A stretch of 64,000 nt of DNA from an uncultured Arachnia sp. (lineage in GTDB: Bacteria; Actinomycetota; Actinomycetes; Propionibacteriales; Propionibacteriaceae). The stretch covers positions 339,815 through 403,814 of the forward strand of contig CANMNB010000004.1 in assembly GCA_947499145.1 (NCBI GenBank). The letters run 5' to 3'. The notes beneath the pieces are model-generated. The model did not search any database. It was not told the DNA's origin and saw nothing but the letters and a program-made list of their open reading frames with translations. A program made the position numbers and the translations under genes. Shown piece after piece: positions 43,203 through 52,102 of this stretch. How positions within the stretch are numbered: the stretch's first letter is position 1; the number at the start of each line of letters is the position of its first letter.

Positions 43203-44094
43203 TACTCACAAACTCCGTCTGCTCGATAGGGGTGCCGTCAGCCGTCCTACCTGTAATCACAATGTTGAAGTGCCCCTTCCGTGTCCTGCCGAAACTCTTT
43301 GGAAGCGCGCGAAGCCCCAAGACGGACTTTCCGGCAGGCAACATGTCGAGAGGGAGGCCATCCGCGTCACGGAAGAAACCCTTGTCCTCGTCGAGCGGAT
43401 GAGCGTCCAGATCGTACACGTCGCCTGGGCCGTGATTCGTGATTACCACCTTCCCGAGCTTGTTCCCCATGCCCTCGCTAAAGCGGGCGCTGAGCTTCGG
43501 CTTACCGGATGAGGCGGACGATGGGAGGCGACGGCCCAGCGGGAGTCCTCCGCCGGGTGGAGCAGGCGGCGTGAGATCGCCAGCGCTATGCCAGTCAGTA
43601 CCGGTCAAATCAACGGGACAACCGGCCGACTTCAGCCGGCTAGCGAGTGCTTGGCGTTTCGCGACGCTGCCATCCAGACGCACCGTGTGGCGACCCGAGA
43701 TATCGCTGAACTCCTTCACCGTTCCCATCGTCACGATGATCGTGCGATCCTCGTCGCGGGCAATCGCCATCCCTGCCTCGAAGATAACGTTGGGACGAGC
43801 CTGCATCTGGGGCTGGCACTCGGGGTCCCCTGCGTGCGCCAAAGACTCATGAAGGTGCGCAACGTCGTCGGGCGTTTGCAGCACGATTACGGCCTGCGCA
43901 GCGCTGAAGGCCGCGTCGAGGATCTGTCCGATATAGGGAGAGCCGCTCCCGGTCAGCTCTCGCGCGTGCTCCCATTCCATCGGATTGAGCCCGATGGCCC
44001 GAAGGAACGCAAACATGCCTTTGCGCGCCATCTCGTTCCGGCCATGGATCACAAAGACCTTGCGTGCACTCTCTCCCGAGACCCCGTCGCTCAT
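43195..44094 (-). CDS. TIR-like (PF10137) effector protein
   Basis: A 299-residue protein with an N-terminal TIR-like nucleotide-binding domain (residues 10-160): KVFVIHGRNEMARKGMFAFLRAIGLNPMEWEHA, AAQAVIVLQTPDDVAHL, ARPNVIFEAGMAIARDEDRTIIV and KEFSDISGRHTVRLDGS. This domain is found in CBASS/Pycsar effectors (Cap12-like), which degrade NAD. The C-terminal half (ARFSEGMGNKLGKVVITNHGPGDVYDLD) is a beta-rich domain I cannot assign. No cyclase gene is adjacent, so its activator is unknown. Confidence 0.78.
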   Translation of the reverse strand: MSDGVSGESARKVFVIHGRNEMARKGMFAFLRAIGLNPMEWEHARELTGSGSPYIGQILDAAFSAAQAVIVLQTPDDVAHLHESLAHAGDPECQPQMQARPNVIFEAGMAIARDEDRTIIVTMGTVKEFSDISGRHTVRLDGSVAKRQALASRLKSAGCPVDLTGTDWHSAGDLTPPAPPGGGLPLGRRLPSSASSGKPKLSARFSEGMGNKLGKVVITNHGPGDVYDLDAHPLDEDKGFFRDADGLPLDMLPAGKSVLGLRALPKSFGRTRKGHFNIVITGRTADGTPIEQTEFVSSE

Positions 44095-44284
44095 GAAGCC
44101 CCCTTCATCATCACTAGCCTATGCCTCTTTACTGACAGTTCTTTAGCCACCGGGCGCGTCCGCCCAACGCACTGTCATACCGCGATCGGTCGGGCGACTC
44201 CATGGCCGCCTTAGCCCGTGCATCTGCCGGCGGTCTCGTTGAAGCGTAGATTGAGCCTGCCGAGCACCTAGAAGGAGCAGCAAG

Positions 44285-44518
44285 GTGGCTGACTATGACG
44301 TGCAATACGACAGGGACTCAGGTGATTGGCGAGCGAAGCGAGCTGGAGCGAGCCGGGCCGCCGGGCACTACGACACACAAGCAGAAGCGCACGACGCCGC
44401 TCGCGGGTTTGCCGAGCGAAGCGGTGGCGGCGAGGTACGGGACCACCGCAGGGACAACAACCAGATTCGAAACACGGACACCGTGGGTAAGAAGGATCCT
44501 TACCCGCCGAAGGGCTGA
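44285..44518 (+). CDS. DUF2188 protein
   Basis: A 77-residue protein with the DUF2188 pattern GDWRAKRAGASRAAGHYDTQAEAHDAARGFAERSGGGEVRDHRRDNNQIRNTDT…DPYPPKG. GAAGGAG lies 8 bases before the GTG start. The family is small and basic and common near mobile genes; its role is unknown. Confidence 0.78.
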   Translation: MADYDVQYDRDSGDWRAKRAGASRAAGHYDTQAEAHDAARGFAERSGGGEVRDHRRDNNQIRNTDTVGKKDPYPPKG

Positions 44519-44829
44519 AGGGCCGCCGCAGGGCTCGTACCGGTCCGCGCTGGGAGTGTGGCCCTGGTCGACGTCAGGCTGCTCTTCACGTATCGAGGGA
44601 AGGGGCGCCCTGATCTGGTCTCCTTCGACCGCGAATGACAGTTCGACCGTCGGCGATCCGACGAAGGGACGTCTCTGAGCGCTACTACGCTGTCGATCTG
44701 CACCAGGATCGACGTGTCGTTCCGCGTCGGCATTCCGATCCCAAACATGATGCTCTCGCCTCAGGGGCCAAGTCCTCTGGGTGTGTGTAGCCGGATCGGC
44801 GCGTTCATTACGGCAGCCTCTTGGGACGC
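44519..44829. other. Gap of about 310 bases, possibly with a gene fragment
   Basis: No convincing intact gene is seen. On the minus strand a short frame (from about 44748: MFGIGMPTRNDTSILVQIDSVVALRDVPSSD) looks protein-like but then degenerates, so a decayed gene fragment is possible. Confidence 0.3.
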
Positions 44830-45906
44830 TCAATATGAGAGTCGGTCGCGTCCCGCGGCGGAGGACGGGCGTCTGGCGTGATGCTCGAGGGCCTGAACCG
44901 AGAACCCCCGGTCCGCTGGTGCGAGTGCTGACTGGCGGATTGCGCCGCTGACTTCTCGCCGCAGGTCGCGCGCATACGCAGCCAGCACCTCACGTGCTGC
45001 GCCGGGGTCATCTCGGAAATTGAGGTAGCTGATGACGGCGTGGCGTACGCGTTCTGCCGTCTCGAGGATCACGTCAGACGGTTTACATTGCCTCTGCCGG
45101 GCTGCGGACGTTGCCCAACCGGCGAGGTAGCCGAAGGATGCGCTGGACGTATCGAGACCGTAGTTGGCCGCCACGACGTGTGCGAAACTCTCGGCTTCCA
45201 CTTCAACCACCCCGCGACACGGCTGGCCGTTGCCGTCTGCGGGCCGGTGCATCAGTACATGACCGGCTTCATGAGCCAAGACGGCAGCGCCGTGCGCAGG
45301 GGAGAAGCCCCCCAGAACTTGCACTTCCCGGGTGCCGAACCGGGTTAGGCCCTCGGGTCCACCGAGATCAGCCGCGATGGCCACGGAGAAGCCGTGGGAC
45401 TCGACGTAGCTGGCTAGGTCGTGCCACATGCCCTCCGGGGCCCTTCCCCGCAGCAGGGTGGGCTCCGTGTCCGGGTGCTCGGGTGGGGCGGGGCCGTCGG
45501 TCTGGGTGATGTCGAAGACCGGCATGGGTTTGAATCCGTAGATCCCCAAGCGTGGTTTGCCTGCTTCGTCGAGGACCGGGTGGCCGTCATCGTCGGTGAG
45601 CTTGCGGGTCAGGGGCCCGAGGACGGAGATCGCCTTTTCACCACGGCGGACCTGCCGACCGGCCGCCTGCCACGCCCGATAGCCAGCGACCTGGGTGGCG
45701 TCAGGTTTCTGCGCCATGATCAGGACCTGGTTGCGCACCGAGTACTGCCGGAACCTCGCCGTGAATGACAGCCACGCCTGCCACCCGTCACTTGTCAGAA
45801 GCTCTGAGACCCCCAAGTGGAGTAGGTCCTGAAGTTCCTTGACCCGCTCCTCCCGCTGCTCGGCGGTCTTGGCCTGTTGGGCCGGGTTGAGCTTCCGGCC
45901 CCTCAT
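44830..45906 (-). CDS. ArdC-like antirestriction protein with metallopeptidase domain
   Basis: A 358-residue protein: ArdC_N ssDNA-binding domain (LLTSDGWQAWLSFTARFRQYSVRNQVLIMAQKPDATQVAGYRAWQAAGRQVRRGEKAISVLGPL, about residues 38-105), then an M78-like domain with LAHEAGHVLMH and EVEAESFAHVVAANYGLDTSSASFGYLAGWA. ArdC proteins protect incoming conjugated DNA. It overlaps the 51-residue gene upstream (ATGA). Orientation is opposite to the type IV secretion genes. Confidence 0.88.
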   Translation of the reverse strand: MRGRKLNPAQQAKTAEQREERVKELQDLLHLGVSELLTSDGWQAWLSFTARFRQYSVRNQVLIMAQKPDATQVAGYRAWQAAGRQVRRGEKAISVLGPLTRKLTDDDGHPVLDEAGKPRLGIYGFKPMPVFDITQTDGPAPPEHPDTEPTLLRGRAPEGMWHDLASYVESHGFSVAIAADLGGPEGLTRFGTREVQVLGGFSPAHGAAVLAHEAGHVLMHRPADGNGQPCRGVVEVEAESFAHVVAANYGLDTSSASFGYLAGWATSAARQRQCKPSDVILETAERVRHAVISYLNFRDDPGAAREVLAAYARDLRREVSGAIRQSALAPADRGFSVQALEHHARRPSSAAGRDRLSY

Positions 45907-46058
45907 CGAATGCCCGCGATGAGCTCGGCCTGGATGAGCAGGTCGTCGGCATCTACCACCCGACCAGCTGCCAAGTGCTCTTCGACCTCCAGCAGCAGCT
46001 GCTCGACGATCAACGGAAGATCGGCATCGAGGTCCTCGGTCAGTGAACTCTTCTCCAT
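45903..46058 (-). CDS. 51-residue protein coupled to ArdC
   Basis: From ATG 46056-46058 the minus strand encodes SSLTEDLDADLPLIVEQLLLEVEEHLAAGRVVDADDLLIQAELIAGIR before a TGA that overlaps the ArdC start (ATGA). It is acidic and helical. No family is recognised, but the coupling and codon use support a real gene. Confidence 0.65.
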   Translation of the reverse strand: MEKSSLTEDLDADLPLIVEQLLLEVEEHLAAGRVVDADDLLIQAELIAGIR

Positions 46059-46396
46059 AACGAGAAGCAACCCGGCTTCACGAGGCCCACCGCGTCACCG
46101 ATCCGGCCTCCGTTCTCCTGGAACGAACTCGCGCATCCACATCAACCGGTTCTGGCTGGAGTAGCTGATCGGCTTCCCACGGCCACAGGGGAGTGGCGTC
46201 CGCGCCGGCTTGGCCTGTCGACTCCGGTCGGTGACAGGCGTCGCTCATGCTGGGACCACCGATGTTGGGGTAGGTGCAAAACGGCTAGTCAAGTGGGGGG
46301 TACGGGTCGGCTCTGAAGCTCTGGGGGTCCGAGGGGGTACGTGAAGGGAGATGTCCGAAACCGAGATTCATGACGGACCTAGTGAAAGGAACCGTC
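46059..46396. other. Regulatory gap between divergent transfer operons, with short direct repeats
   Basis: The 340-base gap separates the ArdC operon from the type IV secretion operon. GGGGGTACG occurs at 46296-46304 and 46333-46341, 37 bases apart, which could be binding sites for a repressor of transfer. On the minus strand (about 46220-46090) a frame ending ISYSSQNRLMWMREFVPGERRPDR looks protein-like but has no start codon. Confidence 0.35.
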
Positions 46397-47170
46397 ATGA
46401 GTGTTCGGAGTGCTTTGAGGATCGAGCCGTTGTTGCAGGCTGCTGACGAGTCGTGGTCATCCTGGACGGCGGGCGAGCCGCTGCTGAGACGATTCGGTTC
46501 CAGTGGTGACGTGGCTGCCTGGCGGCTCAGCGCCGAATGGCAGCAGGATCGTGAGGTGCTGCTGGCCCTGGGGCGCCTCACTCTAGAGGCGGAGTCTCGG
46601 CAGGAGGCGACTGCGGTGTTGGTGATGCTGTTGTTGCCGGCGTGCGAGGCGGTGGTGTCGTCGCGGACGCGTAACGTGGCCGATTTTCGCCACGTGGAGG
46701 AGGTCGCGGCTGGGTACGTGTGGGCGGCGGTCGCCGAGTATCCGTGGGATGACCCGTTGAAGGGTTGGATCCCGCAGGGCGTCGCCCGCCGGGTGGGTCG
46801 GGCACTGGATCGGGAGTTTGGGTGGGGGGAGTCGGCTGAGCGGGCGTGGCGCGAGCGCGCGCCTGTCACGCCGGAGGTGGTGGAGAGGATCGTGGATCCG
46901 CAGGCGTCACCCGCCCACCTGAAGGCGTCCGAGCTGTACTGGTGGGCGCTGTCGGAGGCGGGTTTGGATCGCGAGGATCTGGACCTGCTGGTCGCGCTGG
47001 CGGTGACCGCCAGCGAGGACGGAATCAGCGCGCGGACAAGTGGGGGGATTACGGCGCGTTCTGCCTGTCTGCGACTGGCGGGCCCCGGGCAAACCGCTGA
47101 TCAGGTCCAGTACCGGGCGATCAAGGCGTTGAGGGTGCTGCGTGCGGCTGCGAATCCTGCCGCTGCCTGA
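46397..47170 (+). CDS. Conserved helical protein at the start of the transfer operon
   Basis: A 257-residue protein with no domain I can name. It has helical blocks LRIEPLLQAADESWSSWTAGEPLLRRF and TAVLVMLLLPACEAVVSSRTRNVADFRHVEEVAAGYVWAAVAEYPWDDPLKGWIPQGVARRVGRALD, and a C-terminal region (ARSACLRLAGPGQTADQVQYRAIKALRVLRAA) that loosely recalls a sigma/HTH end. AAAGGA precedes ATG 46397. It is likely a regulator of transfer; this is inference from place and fold type. Confidence 0.65.
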   Translation: MSVRSALRIEPLLQAADESWSSWTAGEPLLRRFGSSGDVAAWRLSAEWQQDREVLLALGRLTLEAESRQEATAVLVMLLLPACEAVVSSRTRNVADFRHVEEVAAGYVWAAVAEYPWDDPLKGWIPQGVARRVGRALDREFGWGESAERAWRERAPVTPEVVERIVDPQASPAHLKASELYWWALSEAGLDREDLDLLVALAVTASEDGISARTSGGITARSACLRLAGPGQTADQVQYRAIKALRVLRAAANPAAA

Positions 47171-47224
47171 CAACTCGTCCACGCCCGGTCGACGGGTCCT
47201 CCGGGTTCCTGTAGGGGAGAGACC

Positions 47225-47410
47225 TTGGAGAGAGATCTGACGATGTCCGATGTGGAGACTGAACAGCTGATTGCCACTGCGCAAGGTGACTTGGTGGCGT
47301 GTGAGCAGTTGGTGTTGTGGAGCCAGAGGCTCCGAGAGGCGCTGGAGGCGCGACGCCTGTTGCTGGATGTGCCCCCTGAACGGCTGCGTTCTGCATTGGG
47401 CCGCCGGTGA
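47225..47410 (+). CDS. Small helical protein of the transfer operon
   Basis: A 61-residue protein (TTG start, AGGGGAGAG upstream; ATG 47243 is an alternative) with two helices (ETEQLIATAQGDLVACEQLVLWSQRLREALEARRLLL). Its stop overlaps the GTG of the ParA-like gene. Function unknown. Confidence 0.6.
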   Translation: MERDLTMSDVETEQLIATAQGDLVACEQLVLWSQRLREALEARRLLLDVPPERLRSALGRR

Positions 47411-48132
47411 CCACCGGGGTCGTGTCGCTGGCCGAGCTGCGCTCACAAGTGCGGACCAACCGCGATGCGTCACACGATGGCGGTGACCACCGCCTGGGAC
47501 GGGATGCGTCGATCCTGCCTAGCGGTGAAGCGGTGGTGAGGGTCGTGGGTGTCTCGGGGGGCGTGGGGACATCGACAGTGGCGCTGGGGGTCGCCGAGGC
47601 ACTGGAAGCCACCCGGCTCGTGGAGCTCTGTGGCACGCGTGCGTCAGGACTTGCGGGCGCCTCCGTCACGGAGCTCGGCCTGCGCGATGGTTGGAGTCTG
47701 GGCCGCCGAGGGAACCTACGACTGGAGCGTCGTCGGGTTCAGACGGCGCCGATGCTCCCCAACACGCAGGCGGGATTCTCGGTCGTTGATGCCGGTGTTC
47801 TGGATGAGGCGTCGAGCTTCGCTGGCCCGGGCGCTTTGGTGCTGGTTGCAGCGTGTTCGGTGCCCAGCATCCGCCGTCTCGAGGCACATCTCCAGGAGCT
47901 GCCATCCGGAGACTGGATCGCGGTGATCACGTGTGTCCCTGGTCGGGGGCTGCCGTCGGCGGTCAAGGGTGTGCTGGGCGCGCAGTTGAGGGCTGCCGCG
48001 GCGGCAGATCGCCTGCTGCTGTTCCCCGAATGTCCCCGGTTCCGGATCGAGGGGCTCGGTCCGGCTCCGCTGTCCCGTCGGCTGCGTGAGGCGGCCGCTC
48101 CAATTGCTGCACTGTTGAAGGAGACGTCATGA
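47407..48132 (+). CDS. ParA/MinD-like protein with altered Walker A, transfer operon
   Basis: A 241-residue protein. VRVVGVSGGVGTSTVALGVAEALEATRLVEL matches the beta1/P-loop/alpha1 of ParA proteins, and FSVVDAGVLDEASSF and ALVLVAACSVPSIRRLEAHL the later strands. The P-loop SGGVGTST lacks both lysines of KGGxGKST. It may position the secretion channel without hydrolysis. Its stop overlaps the next start (ATGA). Confidence 0.7.
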   Translation: MTTGVVSLAELRSQVRTNRDASHDGGDHRLGRDASILPSGEAVVRVVGVSGGVGTSTVALGVAEALEATRLVELCGTRASGLAGASVTELGLRDGWSLGRRGNLRLERRRVQTAPMLPNTQAGFSVVDAGVLDEASSFAGPGALVLVAACSVPSIRRLEAHLQELPSGDWIAVITCVPGRGLPSAVKGVLGAQLRAAAAADRLLLFPECPRFRIEGLGPAPLSRRLREAAAPIAALLKETS

Positions 48133-48449
48133 CGTGGTCACTGGCTTCACTGATGGGGGTCTTGCCCTCGGAGGATCGGGGGCAGGTGTGCCCGGTCGCA
48201 CCGGAGGGGGCGCAGGTACTGGTGGATCAGTTTCTGGGCTGGTTCTCGTGGGCCTTGGTGTGGATCGCGTTCCCGGCGGGCATCCTCGCCGCGGTGGCCG
48301 CGGTGATCCTTGGGAAGGTGTTCTCGATGCCGCATGTGTCCAAGGGCGGGCTGATCGGCGTGTTCGTGGTGCTGGGTGCGGCGCTGCTGTACCTGGTCAT
48401 TCCGGGAATCCTGGCCGGTTTCCTCGGTGACGGCTGCGTCGCTCGTTGA
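48129..48449 (+). CDS. Two-helix membrane protein of the secretion apparatus
   Basis: A 106-residue protein with an N-terminal soluble part (residues 1-30) and two membrane helices (FLGWFSWALVWIAFPAGILAAVAAVILG and GGLIGVFVVLGAALLYLVIPGILAGFL). The layout resembles VirB2/TrbC-like or pilin-type subunits of Gram-positive conjugation systems, but no family is certain. Confidence 0.7.
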   Translation: MTWSLASLMGVLPSEDRGQVCPVAPEGAQVLVDQFLGWFSWALVWIAFPAGILAAVAAVILGKVFSMPHVSKGGLIGVFVVLGAALLYLVIPGILAGFLGDGCVAR

Positions 48450-48462
48450 CCGGGAGAGGCCG

Positions 48463-49236
48463 ATGAGAACTGAGGATCGCTCCTATGTGGTGCTGCTGGC
48501 GGCCGTGGTGTCGGTGGTCGCGGTGTTGTTGTCCGGGCTGGGGCTGGCGGTCTACTTCGCCGTCACGGACGACGATGCCGACGTCGCCACCGGGCTTCCG
48601 GCGCCTTCGGGCGGAGCGTTGAGCGATGAGGTGCGGGAGGAGATTGCTGCGGCTCCGATGTTGACCACACGGCCGGGTGACGCGACCGGCGGAGCCCCGG
48701 CTCTGGGTGCTCTCCCGACGATCGAGGTCCCGTTGGTCGATCAGGTGGGGCCGGAGGGCATCCCGACCGGTTACCCGAGGACGCCCGAGGGTGCTGTGGG
48801 GCAGCTGGGGGAGATCCTGGTGTCGGTGTTGGGGGCGATGGACCTGGGGCATGCGCAGCGGGTGCAGCAGGCGTGGTTCGAGGACCCGGCCGGGTCAGGC
48901 GCTTCGTGGCCGGTCCTGGGTCTCGTGCAGTCCTTTCTGGCGAGGGGCGGGATGGCTTCCGGGTTGCAACCGGGGGCGTCGTTGACGGTTCTTCCGGCGG
49001 CCGGGCAGATCAAGGGCTCCGACGGCGACTCCTGGCATGTGGCGTGTGTGCTGCTGGAGATCACGTACACGTATCGGGATCTAGCGCAACTGGGGTATGG
49101 GCACTGCGAGCGCATGGCGTGGACCGGGAGTCGCTGGGTGATCGGGGCAGGGTCGCATCCGGTGCCGGCGCCCTCCACATGGCCCGGCACGGAGCGGGCG
49201 GTCGAGGCCGGCTGGCGGCAGTGGCGGGACGGCTGA
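48463..49236 (+). CDS. Single-pass membrane protein with extracytoplasmic domain, VirB8-like position
   Basis: A 257-residue protein: membrane helix YVVLLAAVVSVVAVLLSGLGLAVYFAV (residues 8-34), a linker, and a soluble outer domain (TPEGAVGQLGEILVSVLGAMDLGHAQRVQQAWF…WHVACVLLEITYTYRDLAQLGYGHCERMAW). Its place and topology recall TcpC/VirB8 components, which have NTF2-like outer domains. Start ATG 48463 has GGGAGAGG upstream. Confidence 0.65.
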   Translation: MRTEDRSYVVLLAAVVSVVAVLLSGLGLAVYFAVTDDDADVATGLPAPSGGALSDEVREEIAAAPMLTTRPGDATGGAPALGALPTIEVPLVDQVGPEGIPTGYPRTPEGAVGQLGEILVSVLGAMDLGHAQRVQQAWFEDPAGSGASWPVLGLVQSFLARGGMASGLQPGASLTVLPAAGQIKGSDGDSWHVACVLLEITYTYRDLAQLGYGHCERMAWTGSRWVIGAGSHPVPAPSTWPGTERAVEAGWRQWRDG

Positions 49237-49241
49237 GGCAG

Positions 49242-50612
49242 ATGTGGGATCGGATCGGGGAGATGTTCGGCGACTTGGCTGCTGCCGGTGGCCGGATCGT
49301 TGTGGATGCCTGGGTGGCGATCTGCATGGCCGTGTGGAACGCCGGCTTGTGGGTGATGCGGGCGATCCTGCAACTGGGGGACTGGTTCCTCACTCCCAAC
49401 CTGAACCCCGAGGGGTCGTCGGCGCTGCGATCCGTGTACGGGGTCACATTGTGGCTCGGCGGTGCGCTGGCCATGGTGCTGATGATGGTCCAACTGGTGA
49501 TGACCGTGCTGCGCCGCGACGCGGCCTCGCTGGCGGCGGCCGTGTGGGGGTCGGTGAAGTTCTTGCTGGTGTGCACGCTCTGGTACGTCTACGGAGCGGT
49601 GCTGGTCACCGCCGTCGCAGGTCTCAACACCGGCCTGCGACGCCTCCTACTGGGCACCGATGACCTCGCCGACTGGGAGCCCACCGGAATGGACTTCACC
49701 GAGGGCGCCATGACCGGCACGACGGCCACCGTGTTGCTGCTGCTGGGACTGGTGTTGTGGTTGGCGGCCTTGGCGCACCTGGTGGTCATGCTGGGGCGGG
49801 CGGTCTCCTTGATTGTGATTGCGGCCACCGCCCCGATCGCGGCGGCCGGGTTGATGTACAAGCCCTTCGAGGCGTGGTTCTGGAAGGCTTTTCGCTGGTT
49901 CCACGCCGCTGCCGCTGCGCCGTTGTTGATGACGCTGATGCTGGGCCTGGGGGTTCAGTTGGCCAGTGGTGTCGCCCTTGGGATGGAGGATTCCGGCCAG
50001 GAGGCAGTCGCGCTGGCGCTGCCGAGCGTGGTGATGATCGCCGTCGCGGCATTCTCCCCGGTCGCGCTGTTCAGGATGTTGGCGTTCGTCGACCCGGGCA
50101 CCACGAGCGGCGCCACCTTCCGCGCAGGCTTGGCTGGCGCGTCCGCCGCCTCTACCTCAGCCGCCCGAGCCCACGGGGCGCTCACGTCCCCCAACGAGTC
50201 CCCGGGCGCGATGGAAGCTCCGGCCGCGGCCCGGGCGGTGGCCGCGTCGTCGTCGCCCCTTACCTCTGTTGGCTCCGGAGTTGGCTCCGGGAGTCCAGGA
50301 ATTACCGCCGCGGCTGCGGGTGCGAGACGGTTGGGTGGCGTGGCGGGGCCGGTGGGTGTGGTAGCTGCTGGGGCGCTGCTGGGTGCGAAGAAGCTGGTGG
50401 ATGGGTTCCAGCAGGCCGGGGCACGGGCGACTGGGCTGGTCAATGACACGACCTCGGGGATGGGTGCGGGCGACCCGTCCTACCCGTATGACCCTGCGGG
50501 CGACGTGAGACGTCCCCTGCCCGGTATTCCGCGTGCGCTGAAGACCACGGGGCGGACCGCGCCGGTGGCGGTGAGAGAAGCGGAGGACCACAGTGGCGGC
50601 GAGAACCTTTGA
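49242..50612 (+). CDS. Polytopic membrane protein, TrbL/VirB6-like channel component
   Basis: About 456 residues with six to eight membrane helices in the first 290 residues (for example VYGVTLWLGGALAMVLMMVQLVMTVL and ALAHLVVMLGRAVSLIVIAATAPIAAAGLMYKPFEAWFWKAFRWFHAAAAAPLLMTLMLGLGVQL), then a Ser/Ala/Gly-rich cytoplasmic tail (300-456). The ATAPIAAAGLM…W core is typical of TrbL-like proteins. GTG 49221 is an alternative start overlapping the gene before it. Its 3' end overlaps the next gene by 20 bases. Confidence 0.78.
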   Translation: MWDRIGEMFGDLAAAGGRIVVDAWVAICMAVWNAGLWVMRAILQLGDWFLTPNLNPEGSSALRSVYGVTLWLGGALAMVLMMVQLVMTVLRRDAASLAAAVWGSVKFLLVCTLWYVYGAVLVTAVAGLNTGLRRLLLGTDDLADWEPTGMDFTEGAMTGTTATVLLLLGLVLWLAALAHLVVMLGRAVSLIVIAATAPIAAAGLMYKPFEAWFWKAFRWFHAAAAAPLLMTLMLGLGVQLASGVALGMEDSGQEAVALALPSVVMIAVAAFSPVALFRMLAFVDPGTTSGATFRAGLAGASAASTSAARAHGALTSPNESPGAMEAPAAARAVAASSSPLTSVGSGVGSGSPGITAAAAGARRLGGVAGPVGVVAAGALLGAKKLVDGFQQAGARATGLVNDTTSGMGAGDPSYPYDPAGDVRRPLPGIPRALKTTGRTAPVAVREAEDHSGGENL

Positions 50613-52098
50613 TGCCTACAGCACCCCGAAGGAGGGTGTGATCTGGGGACTGACGGTGCCTCAGCTGATTTTCCTGTCCACGGCGACGTTCCCGGCCTGG
50701 CTCGCGATCAGCGGGCAGCGGTGGCTCGCGGCCCTCGCGTGGGTGCCGGTCTGGGCGGTGCTGGTGTTCCTGGTCGTCGTGCCGTTGGGTGGGCGGTCGT
50801 CCGTGGGCTGGTTGTCTGCGGCGGCGGCGTTCTCGATGGCCGGGTTGGCTGGCTGGTCGGGGTTCAGGTCCAGGGCACGGACCGGTTCGCTGCGGAACCT
50901 GGACGAGCTGGACATGCCCGGGGCACTGGGCGGGATCGAGGTGCTTGAAGGACCCCCCGTGGGGCTGGACCAGCGACGGATCGCGGTGATCAAGAACTCC
51001 TCGGCCCGATCATGGGCGCTGACGGCCCGCATCGACCACGACGGGATCGCCATGGTCTCCGAGGAGACCCGTAACCGGTTCGCTGACGGACTCACCGAAC
51101 TCCTCGACACGGCGGGACGGGGGGAGCTCATCGCGGAAATCCACCTGATGGTGCGCACTGGCCCCGACGACTGCACCGAACGAGAGCTCTGGCTGCGCGA
51201 CCACCTCGCGGCGGATGCACCCGTGACGTCGGTGGCAACCCAGATCGAGCACCTGCACTGGTCCCGCTCAGGAGTCCGCACGGAGGCATTCCTCACCATC
51301 GTGGTCCCCGAATCCCGGATCAGCCGCGAAGCCAGACACCTAGGCGGCCGCCTCGACGGCCGCTTCAATGCCCTGATGTCACTGGCCGATGAGATCGCCG
51401 CAGTCGTCACCGGCCCGATGGGTGCCCGCAGCATCGGCTGGTTGACCTCCCCGGAGCTCGCCCAGGCGGTGCGGCTGGGATTCGCCCCCGGAGACCGCCC
51501 CGGCCTGGTTGAGGCAGCTGGCGAAGCTCAGCGCACGCCGGGCGTCGCGGCAGACGTGCCATGGGGGCTGGCTGGACCTTCCGAGGCGACCACTGCGGCG
51601 CGGCACTACCGGCACGACGCGTGGGCGAGCGTCACGTCGACGGTGAAGCTGCCGGAGCGTGGGGCATCGATGGGCCTGTGGTGGCATGTGCTGGCACCCT
51701 CGGAGCCCTTTGAATACCGCAGCGTGGCAGTGGTGTTCCCGATCGAGAACCAGTCGGCAGCTGACAGACAGGCAGCCCAACAGGAGTTCGGGCAGAGCCT
51801 GGGGCAAGGATTGAAGGACCGGCTCGGCGTCCGCACCGGCGCCAAAGACCACCGACGCCAAGCCAAACTCGACCAGGTCGAGGTGCAGCTCGCGCTCGGC
51901 GCGACACTCAGTCACCCCTATGCGCTGTGCTGCGTCACTGTGCCCGGCACGGCGCCGGTTGCCGAATTCGGGCGGCGCCTCGACGCTGCGATCCGCCGCG
52001 GGGGCATGGCACCCCAGCGCCTCGACATGGCCCAGGACCTGGCCTTCGTCGCCGCCACGATCCCACTGGGCATCAGCCTCCACCACGGCGGCCGGTGA
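50593..52098 (+). CDS. SCO6880-family conjugation protein (PrgI/TcpE-like N-terminus)
   Basis: A 501-residue protein: two membrane helices near the N-terminus (PQLIFLSTATFPAWLAISG and WLAALAWVPVWAVLVFLVVVPL) after the FDAYSTPKEGVIWGL segment, then a large cytoplasmic domain containing RIAVIKNSSARSWALTARIDHDGIAMVS, IAEIHLMVRTGPDD and TEAFLTIVVPESRISREARHLGGRLDGRF. This matches the SCO6880-type protein paired with VirB4 in actinobacterial conjugation. The GTG start overlaps the channel gene. Confidence 0.8.
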   Translation: MAARTFDAYSTPKEGVIWGLTVPQLIFLSTATFPAWLAISGQRWLAALAWVPVWAVLVFLVVVPLGGRSSVGWLSAAAAFSMAGLAGWSGFRSRARTGSLRNLDELDMPGALGGIEVLEGPPVGLDQRRIAVIKNSSARSWALTARIDHDGIAMVSEETRNRFADGLTELLDTAGRGELIAEIHLMVRTGPDDCTERELWLRDHLAADAPVTSVATQIEHLHWSRSGVRTEAFLTIVVPESRISREARHLGGRLDGRFNALMSLADEIAAVVTGPMGARSIGWLTSPELAQAVRLGFAPGDRPGLVEAAGEAQRTPGVAADVPWGLAGPSEATTAARHYRHDAWASVTSTVKLPERGASMGLWWHVLAPSEPFEYRSVAVVFPIENQSAADRQAAQQEFGQSLGQGLKDRLGVRTGAKDHRRQAKLDQVEVQLALGATLSHPYALCCVTVPGTAPVAEFGRRLDAAIRRGGMAPQRLDMAQDLAFVAATIPLGISLHHGGR

Positions 52099-52102
52099 CC
52101 TC

